A DNA stretch of 27,652 nt from Ruminococcus sp. UBA7158 (GTDB lineage Bacteria; Bacillota; Clostridia; Oscillospirales; Ruminococcaceae): assembly GCA_002491605.1 (NCBI GenBank), contig DKWG01000062.1, forward strand, positions 6,374-34,025. Direction: 5' to 3'. Positions 6,455 to 15,800 of this stretch are shown here, piece by piece. Under the pieces are notes generated by a model, which was given only the letters and a program-made list of their open reading frames with translations, was not told where the DNA came from and ran no database searches. Every line of letters begins with the position of its first letter. Position 1 is the stretch's first letter. The position numbers were made by a program, and so were the translations under genes.

Positions 6455-8086
6455 ATGAGCAGCATCAATAAAAAAATCTACATTAATCAGGCAGGATATT
6501 TGCCGAAGGATATAAAAACCGCCGTTTTGCCTGTGAATGTCATGTCTGTGTCTGTTATCGATAAAGACGATAAGGAAGTATACAGGGCAAAGTGCGATCA
6601 TTTCGGATTTGACAAGCCGTCGGGCGATGATGTATATCATGCGGATTTTTCCGAAGTAACCACCGAAGGCGAGTATAGGCTTGTATCGGGAGATTATTAC
6701 TCCGATAAGTTCTGTATCGGCGACAGTGCATATGATAAGGTGTTTTATGACCTTGTAAGAGCATACTACTATTTCAGATGCGGTATGGAGCTAAAAAGCG
6801 AGCACGCAGGTAAGTTTACGCATATGCCGTGTCACACTGAGCCTGCCTGCGAGTGGTTTGACCACAGCGTTACTAAGGATGTTTCGGGCGGCTGGCACGA
6901 TGCCGGGGATTACGGAAGATATGTCACTGCCGGCGCAGTTGCCTTGGGTCATTTGCTGTACGCATTTGTCCTTTTCCCGAAGACGTTTGAAAAGCGTGAT
7001 TTCGGAATACCGAAGACTCCGGGTTTGCCCGACTTTCTGACTGAGTGCAAATATGAGCTGGACTGGCTTTTAAAAATGCAGAAGCCTGACGGGGGAGTGT
7101 ATCATAAGGCAAGTACTGCTCAGCACGCTGATTTCGTCATGCCGGAGGACGACTTGGGTCAGATGTATTTGCTCCCGGTGTCTTCGATGGCTGTTGCCGA
7201 TTTTGCGGCTGTATGCGCTTTAGCTTACAGGGTGTATGCTGAGTACGATAAAGAGTACGCCGACAGGCTTTTGCAGGCGGCAAAAAGGTCGGCGGAGTGG
7301 CTCGACAACAATCAGGATTTCATCGGCTTTAGAAATCCCGAGGGTTGCGGAACAGGTGACTACTGTGAGTCTAACGATAAGGATAATCGTTTTTGGGCGT
7401 ATTCTGAGCTGTATGCGTCGACGGGCGATTGTGAATACTTAAATAAAGCCGAGAAGCTTTCGGACTATGGCTTTTCGAAAACCGATCTCGGCTGGGGTGC
7501 AGTCGGCGGATTGGGAGCGTTGGCATATATAACCCTTCGGGCTGAGTGGCGTGATGAGAGCAAGGCTAAAGAATACGGAGATATGTATATAAGCAGCGCA
7601 GAGTCTCTTTTGCAGACTGCAAACCAAAGCGGCTACATGGCGGCAATGGGCGAGCGCAGCTACAGCTGGGGAAGCAATATGACTCTTATGAAAAATGCAA
7701 TGATTTTTGCCATTGCTGACATCATAAGCCCGAATAAGGAATTTTCGCATTCGGCAAAGGCGCAGTTCGACGTTTTGATGGGTGTAAACGCTATGGGCAT
7801 AAGCTATGTTACCGGAAACGGCGACAGCGCATATAACTATCCGCATCTGCGTCCGGCGTTTGCCGACAGGATTAAGGAATGTATTCCGGGAATGGTCAGC
7901 GGAGGACCTAACAGCTACCGGAATGAGCTGTATATCAGGCAGTTCATTCCCGAGGGCACTCCTCCGATGAAATGCTTTGCAGACAGAACGGAGCTGTACT
8001 CCGTCAATGAGGTGACAATCTATTGGAATTCCCCGGCAGTGTTTGTGACAGCATATTTGCTTGACGGAAAAGACGGCATGAGGTAA
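6455..8086 (+). CDS. Glycoside hydrolase family 9, cytosolic cellodextrinase-like
   Basis: 543 residues with no signal peptide. Residues about 5-90 form the N-terminal Ig-like domain of GH9 enzymes (IYINQAGYLPKDIKTAVL ... GEYRLVSGDYYSDKFCIG). Residues about 92-540 form the (alpha/alpha)6 barrel with GGWHDAGDYGRY (145-156, catalytic base Asp and partner Asp). YLLPVSSMAVADFAAVCALAYR, LMGVNAMGISYVTGNG and VNEVTIYWNSPAVF, with the general-acid Glu at about 519, complete it. GH9 enzymes cleave beta-1,4-glucans by inversion. Lack of export, dockerin and carbohydrate-binding module points to hydrolysis of imported cellodextrins or other short beta-glucosides rather than cellulose. The SD GAGG lies about 12 bases upstream. 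It is downstream of the AKR and opposite the AraC gene. A beta-glucosaminidase-like GH9 member cannot be excluded. Confidence 0.92.
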   Translation: MSSINKKIYINQAGYLPKDIKTAVLPVNVMSVSVIDKDDKEVYRAKCDHFGFDKPSGDDVYHADFSEVTTEGEYRLVSGDYYSDKFCIGDSAYDKVFYDLVRAYYYFRCGMELKSEHAGKFTHMPCHTEPACEWFDHSVTKDVSGGWHDAGDYGRYVTAGAVALGHLLYAFVLFPKTFEKRDFGIPKTPGLPDFLTECKYELDWLLKMQKPDGGVYHKASTAQHADFVMPEDDLGQMYLLPVSSMAVADFAAVCALAYRVYAEYDKEYADRLLQAAKRSAEWLDNNQDFIGFRNPEGCGTGDYCESNDKDNRFWAYSELYASTGDCEYLNKAEKLSDYGFSKTDLGWGAVGGLGALAYITLRAEWRDESKAKEYGDMYISSAESLLQTANQSGYMAAMGERSYSWGSNMTLMKNAMIFAIADIISPNKEFSHSAKAQFDVLMGVNAMGISYVTGNGDSAYNYPHLRPAFADRIKECIPGMVSGGPNSYRNELYIRQFIPEGTPPMKCFADRTELYSVNEVTIYWNSPAVFVTAYLLDGKDGMR

Positions 8087-8110
8087 ATAAAAAAGGGTAC
8101 AAACAATTAA

Positions 8111-8152
8111 ACCTGCACGAAATCTTTTTTAAGTGATTTCGTGCAGGTTTTT
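8111..8152 (+). terminator. Rho-independent terminator of the AKR-GH9 operon
   Basis: A 14-bp stem, ACCTGCACGAAATC (8111-8124) with GATTTCGTGCAGGT (8135-8148), is followed by five T residues. It lies 25 bp after the GH9 stop and before the convergent phosphoglycerate mutase. Confidence 0.92.
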
Positions 8153-8229
8153 ATGTTGCATTTTTATAAGGCTATAGAATCATTTATCGAAAATTCATAT
8201 TTATAACTTCGTACATGAATGAATCACCT

Positions 8230-9441
8230 TTACTCCGCATTTGCGAATCTGCCCATCAGGTCATGTCCTATCGGCAAATACCTTTCGGTTTCCTTGGCCG
8301 ATTCTTCGCAGAAGCATTTAACACCGTCAAGCTTTTTGCGGCTGTCATATATAAGATACGGTATAGGGTCGTTGGTGTGAGTGCGCAGAGCTAACGGTGT
8401 TGCGTGGTCGGGCATTATGAGTATCTTATAGTCGCCTGATTTTTCAAGATACGATAAAACAGGAGCTAAAATCTTTTCATCAATCAGCTCAATTGCCTTG
8501 ACCTTGTTTGTGATCTCATGGCGATGACCGCACTCGTCGGGTGCTTCAACATGAACGTAGCATAAATCAGAGCCGTTTTCAAACTCATTTATACAGGCAG
8601 CTGCCTTGCCGTCAAAATTGGTGTCAAGATAACCGGTTGCACCTTCAACGTTTACAACTCTCATGCCGGAAAACTTTCCTATTCCCTTTAGCAGGTCAAC
8701 GGCGGATATCATAGATGCCTTCAAGCCGTATTTATCCTCAAACAGTGCCAAGGGCTTCTTAACGCCTTCTCCCCAGAACCAAGCTGAATTTGCCGGACGC
8801 TCGCCGCGCTTTACTCTTTCTATATTAATCGGATGGTCTTTGAGCAGCTCGTAGCTTTTAACCATCATGTCGTAAAGCTTTTCGGCGTTTTCATGGCTCG
8901 GAAGGTGGTCCTTTATCGGCTTACCTGTTATGTCGTGAGGAGGGGTGAGAGTTCCGACGTTCAGAGTGCCGTTGTGCCAGATAAGGCAGTGGCGGTAGCT
9001 TACCCCCGAGTACAGCTCAAACTCATCGTTGTCAAAATGCTCCTTTAGATAATCTATCAAAACCTTGGCTTCGGCTGTCGAGATGTCGCCGGCGCAGTAG
9101 TCGATTATCGTTTTGTCATCGTAGCTTTCTTCGTCTGAAAGTGTGACTAAATTTAAGCGGAACGATACGTCTGTGGGGAGCATATCGATTCCTATCGAGC
9201 CAGCCTCAAGCGGTGATCTTCCGGAGTAGTAAACCGCAGGGTCGTAGCCGAGAACCGAAAGGTTGGCAACGTCGCTTCCGGGCTTTAATCCGTCTGCCAC
9301 GGTTTTAATAAGTCCGACCTCAGCCGTTTTCGCAAGTCTGTCCATGTTGGGCTTATGCGCTTTTTGCATGGGCGTTTTGTTGTCAAGCTCCGAAACGGGG
9401 TAGTCAGCCATTCCGTCGCACAGTAAAACAAGATACTTCAT
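8230..9441 (-). CDS. apgM: Cofactor-independent phosphoglycerate mutase, archaeal (ApgM) type
   Basis: 403 residues of the alkaline-phosphatase superfamily. The first metal ligands are in YLVLLCDGMAD (Asp9). The nucleophilic Ser56 is in KPGSDVANLSVLGYDP. EAGSIGI and APDECGHRHE follow, and the second metal cluster MPDHATPLALRTHTNDPIP is near the C-terminus. It interconverts 3- and 2-phosphoglycerate in glycolysis without 2,3-bisphosphoglycerate. Proteins of this subgroup in Clostridia and other bacteria have also been proposed to be an alternative homoserine kinase, because some lie in threonine operons. No threonine gene is nearby here, so mutase is the default. It is monocistronic, between convergent GH9 and divergent glucan synthase, with its own sigma-A promoter. 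Confidence 0.88.
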   Translation of the reverse strand: MKYLVLLCDGMADYPVSELDNKTPMQKAHKPNMDRLAKTAEVGLIKTVADGLKPGSDVANLSVLGYDPAVYYSGRSPLEAGSIGIDMLPTDVSFRLNLVTLSDEESYDDKTIIDYCAGDISTAEAKVLIDYLKEHFDNDEFELYSGVSYRHCLIWHNGTLNVGTLTPPHDITGKPIKDHLPSHENAEKLYDMMVKSYELLKDHPINIERVKRGERPANSAWFWGEGVKKPLALFEDKYGLKASMISAVDLLKGIGKFSGMRVVNVEGATGYLDTNFDGKAAACINEFENGSDLCYVHVEAPDECGHRHEITNKVKAIELIDEKILAPVLSYLEKSGDYKILIMPDHATPLALRTHTNDPIPYLIYDSRKKLDGVKCFCEESAKETERYLPIGHDLMGRFANAE

Positions 9442-9582
9442 AATAATTACCTTTCCCTTCTGAAAGAGCCAAACTGAGCAGCACTCTTAACGACTATGCG
9501 ATAAGTCTGCGTTTCGGCAATAAATATATGAGCAATAAAGCTGATAGGAATAATGATTTAAATTACTAAAATCAATATGCGT

Positions 9583-9611
9583 AGTATAGCACTTTTAGAT
9601 TTGAATTGCAA
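9583..9611 (-). promoter_or_regulatory. Sigma-A promoter of the phosphoglycerate mutase gene
   Basis: On the minus strand, TTGCAA (9611-9606), a 17-bp spacer and TATACT (9588-9583). It lies about 140 bases upstream of the start codon, so the transcript has a fairly long leader. No known riboswitch pattern was recognised in it. Confidence 0.75.
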
Positions 9612-9867
9612 CCGAAATTGATACAAATTTTCATCGGCAGAAATTTTATTTCGGCTTTTCGATTAACCGTGATTAGCTCTTGCCTATGTGCATTCTGAGA
9701 TATATTTGAGCTTGGAATCCGAAGAAAACAGCATAATTAATACTGTCACTATGATATTTTCATGTAAAACGGTCAATAATACCATAAAATCATACAAAAA
9801 GTATGTCTGCATATGCACTTATCAAACCGCTTCATGCGGCATATTCTCAAGAAAGGCACATGATTAT

Positions 9868-12800
9868 ATGGAACGGTCAATACTTATAAATTCTTCGGAC
9901 TCAGGGCTTATATCCGTCAGAAGGCTGACGCACGAAGTAAAAGCAATGAAGGCTAAGCTGAAACGCAGATACCGCAGTATTTGCCTGGACGGAGCCAAAA
10001 CAGATGACGAATCATTCTTTGCGGACAATTACCACACAGTTTCGGTGAATATCGATTTTTTAATCAATTACTCACCCGACGCCGTTGTCTCAAGAGAGCT
10101 GCCGTTGGCAAAAAGGGTATTGGCGGCGGATGATACCTCGATTCCCGATACCGATGATATCATTATGCGCATTCGAGATTTTGCGCACAGTCAAAAGCTG
10201 TATTGTCAGGACGTTGAGCATATAAAGTACACCGTTACGCTCCTTATTATAAGGCAGATATACTCCTGCGTTTTCGGAGGGCAAAGCGGAATGGTGCGCT
10301 TTGTTTCTCTTCTTTGCGATATTTCCTCGCTGGACACCGAGAGCATTATAAGTACTGCCAACCCGGTGGCAATTGCGCTGTGTAATGACAAGACATATTC
10401 CGATTGCGACCCAAAGACGAAGCTTTGCTACCGTGAGCAGATATATAAAATGTCAAAAAAACAGGGGACTCAGCCGCAGGAGCTGGCAAACGAGCTTATT
10501 CTTCGGTCTAAGTCGAGGGGCGTTGATTTGAGCGAGCTTTTGTTTTCGGACACCGACGCTTGCGGAAGAACCGTGTCTGCAGGCTTTTCGGCGGCAATCG
10601 AGGTGTTTATATCGCTTGCCGTTTCACTCGCTGTTTCGGTTGGGATAAGCGAGGCGTGGACTTTTTTTATTCTTTTTATTCCGACACTCGGAGCCGTGAA
10701 GTCGCTTATCGACTCGGTTTTGATTAAAACTGCACGTCATCGTCCTCTCTTGAGGCTGAATCCGCAGTGTGACGCTGTGGCTGACACTAAGTGCGCAATT
10801 GTTCTGTCTGCGGCTGTAAACTCACATGAGCAGGCAGACGCACTGTATGACAGGCTGTATAGGCTTCATGCTTCAAATCCTCAAAAAAGCATAAAGATAA
10901 CGGCGCTGTGCGACCTTTCGCCGGAACAGGTTGCCGTTACGGGCGACGACAGGTCTGTAATTCAAAGCATAGCAGAAGTAATAGACCGCTTGAATGATGA
11001 GGTTTCAAAGGGAACCTTTTCGGGAGTAGTGCGCAAAAGGAGCTATTCTAAAACTCAGGATGAGTATATGGGCAGGGAAAGAAAGCGAGGAGCTATAGCA
11101 GACCTCGTCAAATTAATGCTGTCGGGTGAAAAAGATTTTTTTGCAGAGCTCGGCGATGTCGACGGGCTTATCGGTATAAAATACATCTGCGCCGTCGACT
11201 TTGATACTGAGCCGTATATGGACTCTGTAACCGAGCTTTTAGCCGCAGCTCTTCACCCGATTAACAAGCCTTATATAAGCGGAGAGAGGGTTGTAAAGGG
11301 CTACGGAGTTATTGTACCGAGAATGGTAACAAGGCTTGATGAGTCTATGTCGACAGGCTTTGCTCGCAACATGGGAGGAATAGGCTCGCTTTCAAGCTAC
11401 GACACTCAGAGCATAGATATAAACCAGCAGGTTTACGCAACGACTAACTTCGGCGGAAAGGGGCTTATAGACTGCGAGGCAATGCAAAAGTGTACGTCTT
11501 GGCTTCCGGACGAGAAAATACTTTCACATGATATTTTAGAGGGCGAGCTGATAAGAGCGGCATATGCCGGCGATATCATCTTTACAGAGGGCTTCCCGAA
11601 ATCGCCTATAAGCTATTTTAAGCGCCTTGACAGGTGGATCAGGGGCGATGTACAAAATCTGCGATTTTTGATGTCAAGCCGCTTCGGACTTATATCGAAG
11701 CTGAAGCTTTTGGATAATCTTCTTCGTGCTGTTCTGCCGGTTTCAGTGCTTACAGCGCTGTATTTCGGTTTTATAATATACCCTGAAGCGTCGGGAGTCT
11801 TAGCCGCATGGGCAATGGGAATGTATTTATTCCCACAGCTTCTCGGTCTTATAAGAACGGTATTCTACCAGGGGATAAGAACACGTCACTTTTTCTCGGG
11901 ACTGATCTCTCAAACAGCTCAAAGCCTTACAAGCCTTATCTACTCAGTAATACTTTTGCCCACTGTCGCAGTTAAATCGGCAAGAGCGGTAATAACAGCT
12001 GTCTCACGAATGATATCGGGCAAAAGGCTTTTGGAGTGGACGACATCGGCACAGCAGGATTTAGCTTCAAACGAGCCGATAAGCTGCTTTTTTGTATCTG
12101 AGCTTGCCGCACTGGGTCTGTGCTTCAGCCAAAGCCATATAATCAGGCTTTTCGGCGTGATATTCTCATTGATGCCGCTTTTGATGGCAACGGCGACATA
12201 TAAAAAGGACACAGAAACGAAAAAACTGAGCTACCGTGACACAAGGCTTATTTCTGCGCAGATTGCCGATATGTGGCGATTTTATTCCGACTATGTAACA
12301 GAGTCGGAAAACCATCTGCCGCCGGATAACGTGCAGTTTGCGCCTGTATATAAAATATGCCACCGCACGTCCCCGACAAATATAGGAATGTACCTTTTGA
12401 GCGTTTTAGCAGCCTGCGATTCAAAGCTCATAAGCGTTCAGAATATGTATAAGCGGCTGAGCCTGACGCTGTCATCGGTTGAGAGAATGGAAAAGTATTC
12501 GGGCAACTTATATAACTGGTATGAAACAAAGACTCTTGAGCTAAGCCCGAATCCGTATGTGTCGAGCGTTGACTCGGGAAACTTTATCGTATCTCTTGTA
12601 ACTTTGAAGGAGGGGCTTAAAGAATATTCAGGGCGCTGTCCTGAGCTGGCAGTTGTAATTAAAAGAATAGACAGGCTTATTAACGGCTGTGATTTAAGCA
12701 TCTTTTATGACAGCGTAAAGGGTTTGATGGCAATAGGCATCGATCCTTCAACCGGAAAAACGGATCGCTCGAGGTACGATAACCTCATGAGTGAGTCTCG

Positions 12801-15800
12801 CCTCGGTTCATTTTATGCCATAGCGTCAAGGCAGGTTCCGAAGACGCACTGGCTCAGGCTGCAAAGGACGTCTGTAAGCTGCCTGTTCTACAGCGGTGCG
12901 GCTTCCTATTCCGGAACGATGTTTGAATACTTTATGCCCGAAATATTCATGAAAAGCCCTGAAAATTCACTGATAAACGAAAGCTTAAAGTACGCTTTGT
13001 GGTGTCAGCGAAGATATGCAAGCTCACTCAACCGCCCCTACGGAATATCCGAAAGCGGATACTACAGCTTCGACCCGAGCCTTTCATACAGCTATATGGC
13101 TCACGGCGTACCGAAAACAGGACTTAGACGAGGACTTGAGTCTGACTATGTTGTGTCGCCGTACTCGACATATCTTTCCCTTGGCTATGCGCCGAAGGAG
13201 GGCATGGAAAACCTAAACCGCCTTAAAAGCTACGGAATGTATTCAAGGTATGGCTTCTATGAAGCGCTGGACTTTACCTATCCGGAGGGCGGAAAAGAGC
13301 CGGAGGTTGTAAAGAGCTACATGGCGCACCATGTCGGAATGAGTATTCTGTCAGCCGAAAACGTGTTGACCGGCGGAATCTTTCAAAAGCGTTTTATGCG
13401 CAATAAGGACGTTTTAGGAGCAAGCGAGCTGCTATATGAGCGTGTCAGCATTGAAAGAAATGTCTTTGAGGACACATCGCTGCGCCCGAGCGTTCAAAAA
13501 ACAGAGATTCGCCGCCGTGAGCCGGAGAGCTTTGAAAATATATCGGTCTTTAACCCTAAGATGAAGCTTATAACAAACTCAGAATACACCTTAGCGCTTA
13601 CCGACGGCGGTATTTCGGTTGCGGCTTACCGTGATAAAAATGTTTACACAAGGACTAAAGACTGCATAGAACGACCGAAGGGAGCATTTTTCGGCGTCGG
13701 CGACGGAAAAGAGTATGCTTCGCTGACACTTCAGCCTGACGGCTCAAATGACGTCACCTGCGAGTTCGGAGACGGATATGCGTCATATTTCAAAACCGTC
13801 GGTTCGCTTGAAGCCGGCATGAAGGTCGAGCTGCATAAAAGCCTTCCATGCGAAATAAGGAGCTTTGTTTTAAAGAACACCTCACAGCAGCCGTTAAATG
13901 CCTCGCTGATAAGCTATATCGAGCCATCGCTTTCCGATGCTTCGGCAGAAGCGGCGCATCCGGCATTTAATAAGATGTTCTTACGCTTGGATATTGACCC
14001 GACGCTTAATATAATCACAGCGACAAGAAGCGATACCGTCGGCGAACCCCGACCTTATATGGCTATAGGCTTTGTGCAGGATATAATGGGCTGTGTATCA
14101 TTTGACAAGGAGGAGGTTTTAAGCCGCCCGGAGGGAGTAAAGGGTCTGTTCGGACGTGCCAAGGACATTCAAAGAAGCTTTATAGCAGAGCCTAATCCCT
14201 GCATTTTCATGAGGACAGAAATTGAGATTCCTGCAAAATCCGAGACGGAGGTTAATCTTTTCATTCTTTGTGCTGACAGCAGGGATGAGCTGACTGTCAT
14301 AGTAAATGAGCTGAGAAGCCACTTTATGCGGCAGGAAAGAGTGCAGAGCTTTGATTCTGCCCCGGGTGCAAGGCTGTTGGAAAGGCTTTTGCCGCAGATA
14401 ATGTTTATTCCTCAGACAAGCGAGGAGAGAATAAACTCGCTCAATTCTTCAAAGCTCAATCTGCGTTCTCTTTGGGAGTTGGGGTTGTCAACCGATATAC
14501 CGCTGATAGTTTTAAGGCTTAACGACAGAAATGACCGTGACAAGCTGCTTGCTTATTTATCTGCATACCGCAGACTGACTCTTTGCAGAATTAAAGCACA
14601 GCTTGCAGTCGTTTTCGACGACGGGGGAAGATATGAGCGAGAGCATTACACTGCGCTTTTGCAGGCCGCAAAGCAAACCCATACCGAGTCGCTTATATAT
14701 GCCCGTGAAGGGATTTTGCCCATTGATTTGAGCACGGTATCTGCTGAGCTTTATGAGCTGATTAAGGCATATGCTTGTCACATATCAAGCGATTCGATTA
14801 TAGGTGATGACAGCTTGAGCACCGACGAGTCAAGCTCTAAGGCAAAAATTGATATCGGGTCTGTTTCGCCGATAGAGCAAAGCGTTGATTATGAGGTTGC
14901 GCTCGGAGGATTTAAAGGCGACAGCTATGTAATAAACAAAAAGCCGATGCTTCCGTGGTGCCATGTTCTGTCCTCAAGACAGTTCGGAACGCTTTTATCA
15001 AGCGGCTCCTTGGGCTTTAGCTATGCGTTTAATTCACGAGAAAACCGCCTTACGCCTTGGGACAACGACACCTCTTATGACAACATCGGCGAACGCCTGA
15101 TATTGAAGCTTAAAAACAGGTATTACGACATTATTTCAGGCTCTGCGGCAGTTTTCAGTCCGTACAAAGCTGAGTATTACTTTAAAGGCGACGGCTTTAG
15201 CGGCAAGGTGACCGTCGGCGTTTCCGACAAGGGAATGTGCAAAAAAATTGATGTCGAGATTAAAGCTGACGGCGATGCAACCTTGGCTTACTACTGCGAG
15301 CCTTGCTTGGGAGTTGACAGAAAGTATTCGCATATGCTTAAGCCCGAGCTGAAGGGGAACACGCTTATAATGTCAAACGCCGCTTCGGAGGCTGACGGAT
15401 ATATGGCGATAGCTTCAAGCGAAAAATGCTCATTTACAACAAGCAGGCAAGGCTTTTTATCGGGCGATTGGTCGCAGAATGTAAGTGCAGCTTCGGATAC
15501 TGCGGCAGCCGCTGTTGTCGGCATCGGCAAAAGGAACAAGTTGAGCTTTTATTTATCCTATGCAATGAGCAAAAAAGCAGCTGTTTTGATGCCGAAACTC
15601 TTTGTTGAGCAGAAGTCCACAAGGGAAAACCGTCTTGAGGTCGCTTCGGACGGTGACACAGCCGCTGAGCCGTATCTGCCGTTAGCTAACGAGTGGCTCA
15701 GATATCAGGCACTTCATGCAAGAATATGGGCAAGAACGGGCTTCTATCAGTGCTCTGGTGCGTATGGCTTCAGAGATCAGCTTCAGGACGCCTGCGGCAT

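Noticed and set aside
9688..9867. N-terminal extension of the glucan synthase from the upstream in-frame ATG
   Set aside because: It has no SD and encodes 60 residues unlike the family; ATG 9868 has a good SD at the right distance.
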